A stretch of DNA of 64,000 nt from Tectiglobus sp965224045 (GTDB lineage: Bacteria; Pseudomonadota; Alphaproteobacteria; Rhizobiales; Hyphomicrobiaceae). Each line of letters starts with the position of its first letter. Within the stretch, counting starts at the first letter, position 1. Shown one piece after another: positions 1 through 7,942 of this stretch. The notes under the pieces were generated by a model. That model searched no databases. It saw nothing but the letters and a program-made list of their open reading frames with translations, and was not told the origin of the DNA. Position numbers and translations under genes: made by a program. The DNA is taken from contig CBDCYD010000016.1 of assembly GCA_965224045.1 (NCBI GenBank), forward strand, positions 620,001 to 684,000, in the 5' to 3' direction.

Positions 1-93
1 AATTTGGAGACGGACAACTTTGTCCCACTGCCTGGGGAAGCTGCTTGGCAGGGCTTCGCTGGCGCGATTGCGGCATTTCTATCCGACGATTAG
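1..93 (+). CDS. C-terminal tail of an unidentified protein (5' end outside window)
   Basis: The first 30 codons form an open frame that ends in TAG at 91-93. The visible residues are amphipathic, with a Pro-Leu-Pro-Gly-Glu stretch, a Trp and a hydrophobic helix ending in Ser-Asp-Asp. This looks like the last helix of a globular enzyme, perhaps an alpha/beta hydrolase, but too little is visible to name a family. Frame choice rests on natural codon use and on the lack of any other open frame entering from the left edge. Confidence 0.4.
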   Translation, partial: NLETDNFVPLPGEAAWQGFAGAIAAFLSDD

Positions 94-130
94 GGCTTGC
101 CGATCGAACCGCTGCGCAATTTGATCGCCT

Positions 131-466
131 ATGGAGACAATGATGCAGTGCAGGTGGATTGGAACTCAAAGAGCGAGACTGATAATTCCAAGCATTGTGC
201 TTGTCGCTGGTATCTGTCTCAACACAAATTCAGGATTTGCAAGAGGCAATTGTTTTGCTGTAGTCGGCAACGGCTACGCTGCCACGGAAGGGGCAGCCTG
301 GAAAGAGGCACTCCTCAATTGGAACCGCAAAGCAGTTCCTCGTTATGGTTCCCAACGATCGGGCACGGCTCCATTCGTTTTCGACGTCAAGGAATTGACC
401 GACCGAAACAAACCCCACGAAATTACTGGGGCTGCAAAGTATATCGATTTGCTTGCATTCAGATGA
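131..466 (+). CDS. Possible small secreted protein
   Basis: This is an open frame of up to 111 aa; starts at 131, 140 and 143 are all ATG, and a GGAG at 133-136 favours 143. The N-terminus has a basic stretch, then a hydrophobic segment (about residues 16-30) and a small-residue site before Phe-Ala-Arg, like a Sec signal peptide. The rest (two Cys, Trp-rich middle) matches no family I recognise. It lies in the AT-richer first 1.6 kb, where gene decay is visible, so it could be a chance frame. Confidence 0.3.
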   Translation: METMMQCRWIGTQRARLIIPSIVLVAGICLNTNSGFARGNCFAVVGNGYAATEGAAWKEALLNWNRKAVPRYGSQRSGTAPFVFDVKELTDRNKPHEITGAAKYIDLLAFR

Positions 467-566
467 GGCATCAACCAAGGCTGCCCAGGCGAACCGCCCC
501 ATGGATGAACTAATGTTCGAACGCTTCGTTTTTACCGCAGTAATTTTTTACAAGGAGATGCACGCC

Positions 567-1283
567 ATGCCCAAGTACACGTTAACACGGCCTCAGTGCT
601 CTAAAGTTGTTAAACGAGCTTTCGTCAACCGCATGATCGTCAAGCAAAGCTGGGAGTACGTTCAGGCAAATCGCTACATCAGTGTTCTATGGTTTCTGAT
701 CATCTGCCAGGTCGCAGCCGGCGACACATTTGCAGCGGATCGACACCCTTGCGTCAGAATCGCGTATCGGGCTGTCAGCCTTCAAGTCTACAACGAACAA
801 CATCGCTGCGGCATTGAGCGATCTCGTTGGCATCTCGACTATAGCTCGCATTTTGACCGTTGCCATTCACAGTCCACGACGGAACGGCTTGCAGATCTCG
901 ACGCTCGCGAAAAAGCAATCGACGCATGTAGACGCAATCGGCGCGAGAGACGTATTACTCCGGCTGCAGTTACACGACTATGTACACGCGAAAGGATATC
1001 TGGTCGTGTAGAGAAATTTGGCTCTAAGAAATCAGTCTCGAAAAAGGCGAGGAAACTATGGAAAAAACGGGCACTCCGATCACTTAGTCAATTGGCCCGA
1101 GAACACTTTCGAGATGACAACTCAGCAGTCGCAAAGCTGTCAGGTGCACCCAAACCCGGATGCATCAAGAGGTCTATATTTCCTGTTTCGTACAATTGTT
1201 CCATTCATCGCAAAGCCTGCGCAGATATTTCGATTTGCGTTCGTGGATATCGACCGGATGGATATAGATGCATAAGTCGTTAG
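567..1283 (+). CDS. Doubtful or decayed gene with a strong ribosome binding site
   Basis: An AAGGAG at 552-557 sits well placed before the ATG at 567, the best initiation signal in the first kilobase. The frame stays open for 238 codons with a hydrophobic helix around residues 48-60. After about residue 65 it becomes strongly Arg/Lys/Cys-rich and unlike a folded protein. Another forward frame from about 730 to 1011 (TTG start) looks more natural and resembles a winged-helix segment. One reading is a regulator gene broken by a frameshift near 730. I cannot assign a family. Confidence 0.2.
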   Translation: MPKYTLTRPQCSKVVKRAFVNRMIVKQSWEYVQANRYISVLWFLIICQVAAGDTFAADRHPCVRIAYRAVSLQVYNEQHRCGIERSRWHLDYSSHFDRCHSQSTTERLADLDAREKAIDACRRNRRERRITPAAVTRLCTRERISGRVEKFGSKKSVSKKARKLWKKRALRSLSQLAREHFRDDNSAVAKLSGAPKPGCIKRSIFPVSYNCSIHRKACADISICVRGYRPDGYRCISR

Positions 1284-1395
1284 GCCCTGCACCATGTCGT
1301 CCAGCGACTAAGGTCCGGACCCATTAACGTGTTGGAGAGGGGTTCCCAAATCGGTTGATTAATGATTCCGTGTCTGTCAGCAGGAAGGCACGGAC

Positions 1396-1583
1396 ATGAC
1401 AAATTTGTTTTGGTTTTCCGACAGGTAAAGGGCGCGGATCGAACCGTTGCTGCCGAAGAATACCAGAGGCTTGAAGCGGGTCGATGACCGGCGCGTGCTA
1501 GGTGGAATTGTTCACGTGCTCAAATCGGGGCGATGGGCCGATTGTCCGAACGAATATGGACCGAAGAAAAGTTTCTGGACACT
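1396..1583 (+). pseudogene. IS5-family transposase N-terminal remnant with nonsense codon
   Basis: From the ATG at 1396 the translation begins MTNLFWFSDR, hits an in-frame TAA at 1426-1428, and continues in the same frame as RARIEPLLPKNTRGLKRVDD, then the typical IS5 pattern of Arg-Val-x-x-Gly-Ile-x-x-Val-Leu-x-Ser-Gly, Cys-Pro and Glu-Tyr-Gly-Pro. This is the N-terminal DNA-binding region of IS5/IS427-type transposases. The catalytic DDE part is missing: similarity stops near 1583. The octamer GGACACTA occurs at about 1572 and again near 1625, perhaps marking scars. It shows past insertion next to the cobalamin cluster; it cannot make a working transposase. Confidence 0.75.
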
Positions 1584-1630
1584 ACCGTCTTGCAGCCGTT
1601 GTCATTTGGTGGTGTCAAAGAGCCCGGACA

Positions 1631-2611
1631 CTAAGTAGCGATGTGGACCATCCATAGTGCCGCGACCAGCCCCGCCAGCGCAGCGCATGCGCGAACGAAC
1701 ACGCGTAGCGCGCGGGCGATGTCGTTCGGTGTTGCGTCCTTGCGCCCGGCGGGGTTCATCCAGGCATCATCGATGGTTTGTTTCCCGTAGACGCGCGGAC
1801 CGGCGAGGGCCAGGCCGAGGCTGCCGGCCATTGCGGCTTCGGGCCAGCCGGCATTCGGTGATCGGTGACGGCGTGCATCCTGTAACATCCCGCGCAGGGC
1901 AGCGCGGGCGCTATCGCGGTAGGCCGATGCGGAAATGGCGATGAGTAATGCCGCAAGACGGGCTGGGAGGAGGTTTGCTATGTCATCGAGGCGGGCGGCC
2001 GCCCAGCCGAAAGCCGCGTGGCGCTGCGAGCGATGGCCGATCATACTGTCTGCGGTGTTCAGCATCTTGTAGGCGAAAATGCCCGGCAGACCGGCGACGA
2101 GATACCAGAGTGCGGGTGCGACGACGCCGTCCGAGAAATTCTCCGCCGCGCTTTCGATGCTGGCGCGGCAAACGCCCGCTTCATCGAGCGTCTCGGGGTT
2201 GCGGCCGACAATGCTGGCAACGGCTTTTCTCGCGCAGGTCAGGCCACCCGTGGCGAAGGATCGGCGCACCCGGTCGACGTGCTCGTAGAGGCTGCGCTGG
2301 GCAAGCAGTGTTGCGACGGCGATGACTTCCAGGGCGTGCAAGGCCGGATGTCGTGACACCAGCCAACCAAGCGCGAGCCCCATGGCGATCGCAATTGCCA
2401 GGAGCCCGATCACCGTTGCAAAACCGGCCAGGCGGCGGTGCCGATCGCCGTCCTGATCACGATTGAACCGGCGATCGCAGGCGAAAATCGCCCGACCCAT
2501 CAGGGCTACGGGGTGCGGCAGACGGCGCCAGATCCAGTTAGGGTCACCGACAATTGCATCGAGGGCCAGCGCAATCAGCAGTACAAGCGCAGCGTTGTTG
2601 GTCAGCAGCAT
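1631..2611 (-). CDS. cobD: Adenosylcobinamide-phosphate synthase CobD/CbiB
   Basis: A 326-aa polytopic membrane protein that amidates adenosylcobyric acid with aminopropanol (phosphate) to make adenosylcobinamide (phosphate). The N-terminus carries the family pattern Leu-Asp-Ala-x-x-Gly-Asp-Pro-x-Trp followed by HPVxxMG. Several hydrophobic segments and a central region containing NTADSMIGHRS and a DDxANxxPAR stretch are typical. Length fits the family. It follows cobC on the same strand with a 10-nt overlap (2602-2611), so the two are co-transcribed and translationally coupled. CobD needs the CobC product, which explains the pairing. Confidence 0.95.
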   Translation of the reverse strand: MLLTNNAALVLLIALALDAIVGDPNWIWRRLPHPVALMGRAIFACDRRFNRDQDGDRHRRLAGFATVIGLLAIAIAMGLALGWLVSRHPALHALEVIAVATLLAQRSLYEHVDRVRRSFATGGLTCARKAVASIVGRNPETLDEAGVCRASIESAAENFSDGVVAPALWYLVAGLPGIFAYKMLNTADSMIGHRSQRHAAFGWAAARLDDIANLLPARLAALLIAISASAYRDSARAALRGMLQDARRHRSPNAGWPEAAMAGSLGLALAGPRVYGKQTIDDAWMNPAGRKDATPNDIARALRVFVRACAALAGLVAALWMVHIAT

Positions 2612-3618
2612 CGGCGGGACGAGGGGTGGTTGGTCGAACGCACAAGCGCGGCGTCTAGGCGCGCGAAGGCTGCGTCGCTACCGGGAAGTCCGAAACGCAG
2701 CCAGGTCGGATGATCGTCGAAGCGGCGGGTGAGAATGCCGTTCTGAGCCAGTTCGCTGTGAATGTTCGGGGCGCTTTGGTGGCTTGCAAGCCGAAAGAGG
2801 CTGGTTCCGCCTATGACCGTCAGGCCGCGGGCAGCAAGGAGTGCATCGAGGCGCCGGGCATGGTCCGCGTATTGTCGGCGAGCCGTTGCAATCCATCGGG
2901 TGTCGCCCAGGGCGGTCGTGCCGGCGGTGCAGGCCGGGCCGGAGACTGCCCAGGGCCCCAACAGGCGTTCCAAGACCCGCATGTTGCCGGCACTTCCGAT
3001 GGCAAAGCCAAGTCGGAGGCCGGCCAGACCGAAGAATTTGCCAAAGGAGCGGAGGATAATGATGCTGTCTGAGCCGGCGTGCGCAGCCAGCGAAACCTCC
3101 GGTAAGACGTCAGCGAATGCCTCGTCGACAATGATCAGCCGATTTCCCGCGCCGGCGCCGCTGGTCAATGCGAGGATGTCTTCCGGTGCAAGTCGACGGC
3201 CGTCCGGATTGTTAGGGTTGGTTATGACAATCACGTCTGCGTCAGCGAGCTCGTCCAAGGCGCAGACCTCCCGGGTATCCGGCACAGTGCATCGCCAGCT
3301 GGCAGCGTGTTCTGAATAGGTCGGTCCGAGGATGCGAACGCGTGTGGGCCCCGCAACCATGAACGGCAGGAGCTGGATCAGAATCTGGGTGCCCGGAGCG
3401 GCGATGACGGTGGCCGCGTCCGCGACGCCGTAGCAACGACGTGCTACTGCCAGAAGATGTTCCAGGTCGTTTGCCTGCGGCAGCCGTTGCCAGACTTCGG
3501 GAGCAAGGCGAGGCAGTGGATATGGCCACGGCGCGATGCCTGTCGACAAATCGAGCCAGTCCTCGCGTGTGGCGCCGAATTGCATCCTGGCCAGGGAGAT
3601 GTCTCCGCCGTGTTTCAT
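2602..3618 (-). CDS. cobC: Threonine-phosphate decarboxylase-type aminotransferase CobC
   Basis: A 338-aa fold-type I PLP enzyme of the histidinol-phosphate aminotransferase family, which makes (R)-1-amino-2-propanol phosphate for the nucleotide loop of B12. The PLP lysine is Lys194 in the pattern Ser-Phe-Gly-Lys-Phe-Phe-Gly-Leu-Ala-Gly, and an NPNNPDGR motif lies upstream of it. I chose the ATG at 3618 because the translation then begins MKHGGD, a normal CobC start; an open extension to 3906 is not protein-like and runs through a repeat element. It overlaps cobD by 10 nt downstream. Confidence 0.93.
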   Translation of the reverse strand: MKHGGDISLARMQFGATREDWLDLSTGIAPWPYPLPRLAPEVWQRLPQANDLEHLLAVARRCYGVADAATVIAAPGTQILIQLLPFMVAGPTRVRILGPTYSEHAASWRCTVPDTREVCALDELADADVIVITNPNNPDGRRLAPEDILALTSGAGAGNRLIIVDEAFADVLPEVSLAAHAGSDSIIILRSFGKFFGLAGLRLGFAIGSAGNMRVLERLLGPWAVSGPACTAGTTALGDTRWIATARRQYADHARRLDALLAARGLTVIGGTSLFRLASHQSAPNIHSELAQNGILTRRFDDHPTWLRFGLPGSDAAFARLDAALVRSTNHPSSRRCC

Positions 3619-3993
3619 GGGTCTGCGTAATGTCACAAGCTGCGGCTGCCGGCTAGTGTTCCGGTTCTGAGATTTGCTATCCCGTGCGGCGATGTCGAGA
3701 GCAAATGTCAGGTGCGCTCCACGAAACGCTTGTTGAGGGTGGTGGGGCTGGCGGCGGATTGATCGGTCAGTTCGAAATCTGCGAGAGGTGACGTGATGCG
3801 TGCTTGTTCCGACCTGCGGCAACGTGTTAGCTGTCGTCCGAGGCGAACGTGCGCAAACGTGCGCTGTACCATCAACGCAGGCGGGGTCGACCCTGACGGG
3901 GACCATGTCTGCGAACCTTAGAGATCAACGGCGGGCGTCTGTCCGCACCGCACCTTGGCCGGGATGCACGCCGCAACGGACCAGGAGGATTTC
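3619..3993. other. Divergent intergenic region, cobC / cbiX operon
   Basis: This 375-nt spacer separates two divergent cobalamin transcription units, so it should hold both promoters. I looked on both strands for a cobalamin riboswitch (B12 box, GCCACTG core) and found no convincing match. A dispersed palindromic repeat occupies about 3652-3722. The rest shows no gene. Confidence 0.5.
3652..3722 (-). repeat. Dispersed palindromic repeat, copy 1
   Basis: About 70 nt here is the reverse complement of 28246-28315 with only a handful of differences, and shares its core with the composite array at 38595-38832. Imperfect inverted arms (ATTTGCTATCCCG side and GAGCAAATGTCAGG side) surround a loop that contains CGTGCGGCGATGTCGA. 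It is REP/BIME-like: short, intergenic and able to fold as a hairpin. It lies just upstream of the cobC start. Confidence 0.8.
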
Positions 3994-4209
3994 ATGACTT
4001 TCATCGAAAGACTGACGCTTGTCGGCAAGGCAGCCGGCGCCGCTGCCATGCTTGTTCCGGCGGGGCTCGTGCCCGCCATCGCGCATCCAGGCCATCAGTT
4101 GCAGTTTGAAGCCGGCCACTCGCACGCCGGCGAATTTGCACTCGTCGCACTTTTCGTCGCGATTGCGGGGTATGGCCTGGTGCGCCTTGCAGCCGGTCGG
4201 CGCCGGTAG
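3994..4209 (+). CDS. Small His-containing membrane protein at head of cbiX operon
   Basis: A 71-aa protein with an ideal ribosome site (AGGAGG at 3983-3988) before the ATG. It has a hydrophobic N-terminal segment ending in Ala-Ile-Ala-His-Pro-Gly-His, a short exposed stretch with several His residues (HQ, GHSH), and a second membrane helix ending in RRR. Small proteins with an HPGH motif often sit beside cobalt or cobalamin genes; a role in cobalt handling together with CbiX, 14 nt downstream, is inference. It is shorter than, and not clearly the same as, CbtB. Confidence 0.7.
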   Translation: MTFIERLTLVGKAAGAAAMLVPAGLVPAIAHPGHQLQFEAGHSHAGEFALVALFVAIAGYGLVRLAAGRRR

Positions 4210-4223
4210 CGGGAACAACGGAC

Positions 4224-5387
4224 ATGGCAACGGAGGAAGCCGACAAGATTGGCGTCATGGTGTGCGGCCATGGTTCTCGATCGCAGGCCGCGGTCGATGA
4301 ATTCTCGGTCGTCGCGAAGCAGCTCAAGCAGCGCTTTCCCGACTGGCCGGTTGAGTACGGGTATCTGGAGTTTGCCAATCCGGTGATCCGGTCGGGTCTC
4401 GACAAACTTCGGGCCGAGGGCGTGAACCACATCCTCGCGGTGCCCGGAATGCTGTTTGCTGCCGCACATGCCAAGAACGATATCCCGTCCGTACTCAACA
4501 GTTACCAGGCGGAAACGGGCGTGCGGGTTCAGTACGGGCGCGAGCTTGGCGTCGACCCGAAGATGATCAAAGCCGCAGCGGAGCGCATACAGGACGCGCT
4601 TGACAGGGCCAATGCAGAAAACGGAAGCGTTGCCAACCATGACGTTTGCCTGGTTGTTATCGGCCGCGGGGCATCCGACCCCGATGCCAACGCGAACGTC
4701 TCGAAGATCGCGCGGATGCTGTGGGAAGGCTTCGGCTTCGGATGGTGTGAGGTCGGCTATTCAGGGGTGACGTTCCCGCTCGTCGAACCGTGTCTGGAGC
4801 ACGTCGCGCGGCTCGGCTACAGGCGCGTCGTCGTGTTTCCATACTTCTTGTTCACCGGCGTCCTCATCGACCGCATTTACGGCTTCACGGACCTGGTGGC
4901 GGCGCGGTATCCGCACATTGATTTTGCCAAGGCGGGCTATCTCAATGATCATCCGCAGGTCATTGCAACGTTTGCCGAGCGGGTCGTCGAGATCCTCGAT
5001 GGCCAGAACGCGATGAACTGTGCGATGTGCAAGTATCGTGCGCAGGTGCTTGGCTTTGAGGATGAAGTCGGGGCACCGCAGGAAAGCCACCATCATCATG
5101 TCGAGGGGATGGGGGCTTCGGCGCCAGGCTCACAAGTCGAGGACTGTGAGCTGTGCGACACGTTCTGTACGGGAAAATGCAGATTGGTCGGGCAGCCCGG
5201 TGATCACGACCATGACGGTCACGATCATCACGGGCATGATCATCACCACGGTCACAGTCACAGTCACGGGCACAGTCGCGGGCACGGGCACGGTCACAGT
5301 CACGGGCACGACCATCACCACCATCCCTATCCCCATGCCGATCATCCGCACGGGCCGCGAAGTGTTCTGAAAGACAACGGCGGCTGA
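4224..5387 (+). CDS. cbiX: Sirohydrochlorin cobaltochelatase CbiX with His-rich tail
   Basis: A 387-aa double-length CbiX that inserts Co2+ into sirohydrochlorin, the first step of the cobalt-early B12 route. Each half has the chelatase pattern: GHGSR near residue 14 and a GRGASDPDANAN stretch in the second half. The C-terminal third holds an MxCxxC motif (Met264, Cys266, Cys269), as in Fe-S-carrying CbiX proteins, a further Cys cluster (Cys308, 311, 315, 319), and about 60 residues very rich in His-Asp and His-Gly pairs, probably a metal store. It lies between the small His protein and cobH (1-nt gap). Confidence 0.95.
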   Translation: MATEEADKIGVMVCGHGSRSQAAVDEFSVVAKQLKQRFPDWPVEYGYLEFANPVIRSGLDKLRAEGVNHILAVPGMLFAAAHAKNDIPSVLNSYQAETGVRVQYGRELGVDPKMIKAAAERIQDALDRANAENGSVANHDVCLVVIGRGASDPDANANVSKIARMLWEGFGFGWCEVGYSGVTFPLVEPCLEHVARLGYRRVVVFPYFLFTGVLIDRIYGFTDLVAARYPHIDFAKAGYLNDHPQVIATFAERVVEILDGQNAMNCAMCKYRAQVLGFEDEVGAPQESHHHHVEGMGASAPGSQVEDCELCDTFCTGKCRLVGQPGDHDHDGHDHHGHDHHHGHSHSHGHSRGHGHGHSHGHDHHHHPYPHADHPHGPRSVLKDNGG

Positions 5388-5388
5388 C

Positions 5389-6024
5389 ATGGCACTTGCC
5401 TACGAGAAGGATCCGGCACGCATTTACCGCCAATCATTTCAAGCGATCCGGCGGGAGGTCGACCTTGGCGGATTGTCCGATGCCGAGGCCAAAATCGTCA
5501 CGCGGGTCGTGCATGCGTGCGGGATGACCGACGTGGCGCACGATATCGTGTTCAACGGCGATGTCGCCGGCGCTGCGCGCGGGGCGGTCGAGTCAGGCCG
5601 CCCCATATTCACCGATGTCGAGATGGTCAGGGCAGCTGTTTGCGGACCTCTGCGGCCGCACGGCCGGGAGGCCCGCTGCCTGCTCAATTCGCCCGAGACG
5701 CGGGAGCGCGCGCGCCGGCTCGGGACAACCCGGTCGGCGGCAGGCGTGATTGGCTGGGGGGATGCGGTGGCTGATGCCGTCGTCATCATCGGTAACGCGC
5801 CAACCGCGCTATTCGCGTTGCTTGACATGATCGATGCCGGAGGGCCGCGACCTGCGGCCATATTTGCGTTTCCCGTAGGCTTTGTCGGTGCCGTCGAGTC
5901 GAAGGCGGAGCTTGCCGACCGTCCGCGCGGGTTGAACTTCGTCACGCTTGGAGGACGGCGCGGTGGCAGCGCAATGGCGGCGGCGGCGTTCAACGCGGTT
6001 CTGATCGGAGCAGATGCGGGATGA
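5389..6024 (+). CDS. cobH: Precorrin-8X methylmutase CobH/CbiC
   Basis: A 211-aa enzyme that moves the C11 methyl group to C12, giving hydrogenobyrinate or cobyrinate. The sequence has the family features: IYRQSFQAIRRE near the N-terminus, the RVVHACGMTD segment containing the active-site His, NSPETRERARRLG, and the C-terminal PVGFVGAVESK loop. Length is normal. It starts 1 nt after cbiX and its stop overlaps the cobL start by 4 nt (ATGA), so it is part of a tightly coupled operon. Confidence 0.96.
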   Translation: MALAYEKDPARIYRQSFQAIRREVDLGGLSDAEAKIVTRVVHACGMTDVAHDIVFNGDVAGAARGAVESGRPIFTDVEMVRAAVCGPLRPHGREARCLLNSPETRERARRLGTTRSAAGVIGWGDAVADAVVIIGNAPTALFALLDMIDAGGPRPAAIFAFPVGFVGAVESKAELADRPRGLNFVTLGGRRGGSAMAAAAFNAVLIGADAG

Positions 6025-7226
6025 GCCAGTGGCTGACGATCATCGGAGTTGGTCTCGGCGGTACCGATGGGCTTTCGTCAGAGGCGCGTCACGCGATTGG
6101 CGATGCCGAGGTAGTTGCAGGATCACAAAGGCAGCTCGATCTTCTCGGCATCGACAGCCGGCAGCGATACGTATGGCCGTCACCGCTCGCAGACGGTCTT
6201 GCGCATGTGCAAAGTCTCGAGGGCCGGCCGGTTGTTGTGCTCGCAAGCGGTGATCCGATGCACTACGGCGTCGGCGCGACGCTTGCACAGGCACTCGAAC
6301 CGGACGCCTACAAGGTTTTGCCGGCGCCGTCCGCCTTTGGTCTTGCCGCCGCCAGAATGGGCTGGGCGTTGCAGGATGTCTTGTGTTTGTCATTGCACGG
6401 CAGGCCGTTGGAAACGTTGCATTCGGCTGTCGGTCCAAACGAGAAGCTATTGCTGCTCACCAGCGATGGTGATGCGCCATGTACCATCATGGGTCTGCTT
6501 CTTCAGGCCGGGTACGGCCAGAGCCGGATCAGCGTTCTCGAGAGCCTTGGCGGCGTCGACGAGACACGCCACGATCTGCTCGCTGAAGAGCATGATTTCC
6601 GGACATATGCTGCGCTCAATGTCGTGGCTGTCGACTGCCGTATCGATGAGGATGTGCAGTTCCTGCCGTGTGTGCCGGGGCTTCCTGATGGAGCGTTTCT
6701 ACACGACGGCCAGTTGACCAAGCGTGAGATCAGGGCGGCGACGGTCGCGGCACTGGTGCCGACGACCGGCCAACGTCTCTGGGACGTCGGGGCAGGCAGT
6801 GGATCCGTCGCTATCGAGTGGCTGCGGTCGGCACCAAGGGGGCGAGCTGTCGCCTTCGAACGCGAGGCGGAGCGCGTTGCAATGATCCAGCATAACGCGT
6901 TGCGGCTCGGTGTGCCGCAGCTTGCCGTGGTCGAGGGATGTGCGCCCGACGTGCTTGAGGGACAGGCCCGGCCGGATGCGATCTTTCTCGGTGGTTCGGT
7001 TGCGGACGACAATGTCTTCAATGCGTGTTGGCGGGCGCTGCCGTCTAGTGGGCGGATGGTTGCAAACGCCGTGACACTCGAAGGCGAAGCGGCCCTGTCG
7101 GAGCGCCATTCGCGCTTCGGAGGGGAGTTGCTCGGTATCGCGACATCTCACGTCAAGTCCATCGGTCGCTATCGCGCAATGGAGCCGGCGATGACGGTGA
7201 CGCAATGGCGGGTGCAGAAATCATGA
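6021..7226 (+). CDS. cobL: Precorrin-6Y C5,15-methyltransferase (decarboxylating) CobL (CbiE-CbiT)
   Basis: A 401-aa fusion of a CbiE-type SAM:tetrapyrrole methyltransferase (about residues 1-210; ASGDPMHYGVG motif) and a CbiT-type Rossmann methyltransferase (WDVGAGSGS at 254-262). It methylates C5 and C15 and decarboxylates the C12 acetate. ATGA overlaps with cobH before it and cobI after it imply coupled translation. The fused form is common in alphaproteobacteria. Confidence 0.96.
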   Translation: MSQWLTIIGVGLGGTDGLSSEARHAIGDAEVVAGSQRQLDLLGIDSRQRYVWPSPLADGLAHVQSLEGRPVVVLASGDPMHYGVGATLAQALEPDAYKVLPAPSAFGLAAARMGWALQDVLCLSLHGRPLETLHSAVGPNEKLLLLTSDGDAPCTIMGLLLQAGYGQSRISVLESLGGVDETRHDLLAEEHDFRTYAALNVVAVDCRIDEDVQFLPCVPGLPDGAFLHDGQLTKREIRAATVAALVPTTGQRLWDVGAGSGSVAIEWLRSAPRGRAVAFEREAERVAMIQHNALRLGVPQLAVVEGCAPDVLEGQARPDAIFLGGSVADDNVFNACWRALPSSGRMVANAVTLEGEAALSERHSRFGGELLGIATSHVKSIGRYRAMEPAMTVTQWRVQKS

Positions 7227-7942
7227 CAGCGGACGCAGACGAGGCGCGATTTCATGTCGTCGGCGTGGGCCCGGGTGATCCGGAGCTGATGACGCTGAAA
7301 GCGGCCCGGATCATTGGCCAGGCCGACGTGGTGGCCTACCCGACCACAAGCAACGGTCAGTCGCGGGCGAAACGCATTGCAGCGGCGCATATCGCGCCGC
7401 AGCAACGGAATCTCGCATTTCATCTGCCAATGCAGGTCGATCCCGCACCGGCCCAGGCCGTTTACGATCGCGTGGCGGAGCAAATTTCCGGCCATCTCGA
7501 TGCCGGGCAGTCGGTGGTATTGCTGTGTGAAGGTGATCCGTTCCTTTACGGCAGCGCACTGCATCTCTTTGTGCGGCTTGCGGGCCGCTATGCCACACAT
7601 GTCGTGCCCGGGGTGTCGTCCATGACTGCCGGTGCCGCAATGGCCGGTCTGCCGCTTGCTGCACGCAGTGAGACACTCAAGGTGCTGCCTGCGACGATGG
7701 ATGAGGCGCGTCTCGTTGATGAACTTTGCTCCGTTGATGCGGCGGCAATCATCAAGGTCGGCAGACATTTCGACAAAGTGATGCGTGTCATCGCCAGTGC
7801 GGGGCTTGGTGCCCGCGCCGTGCTTGTCGAGGCCGCGACCGAGAACGGCCAGTGTATCCGGCGATTGGAAGATATCGAGGATCGGAGCGAGGCCTACTTT
7901 TCAATGGTACTCGTTTCGCAACATCGGAGGGCCGGCGCATGA
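7223..7942 (+). CDS. cobI: Precorrin-2 C20-methyltransferase CobI/CbiL
   Basis: A 239-aa SAM-dependent tetrapyrrole methyltransferase that methylates C20 of (cobalt-)precorrin-2. It shows GVGPGDPELMTLKA at the N-terminus, CEGDPFLYGS in the middle and PGVSSMTAGAA further on. I chose the ATG at 7223, which overlaps the cobL stop as ATGA, over an upstream start at 7205 that gives a longer overlap. It ends with another ATGA overlap into the next gene. Confidence 0.95.
   Translation: MTADADEARFHVVGVGPGDPELMTLKAARIIGQADVVAYPTTSNGQSRAKRIAAAHIAPQQRNLAFHLPMQVDPAPAQAVYDRVAEQISGHLDAGQSVVLLCEGDPFLYGSALHLFVRLAGRYATHVVPGVSSMTAGAAMAGLPLAARSETLKVLPATMDEARLVDELCSVDAAAIIKVGRHFDKVMRVIASAGLGARAVLVEAATENGQCIRRLEDIEDRSEAYFSMVLVSQHRRAGA

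Noticed and set aside
3619..3993. Cobalamin riboswitch upstream of the B12 operons
   Set aside because: No B12 box or GCCACTG-like core could be found on either strand here, nor in the 89-nt cbiD-cobA spacer. A covariance search with the cobalamin riboswitch model would settle it.
5130..5390. Minus-strand Val/Met-rich repetitive peptide
   Set aside because: Antisense reading of the His-rich tail of CbiX.
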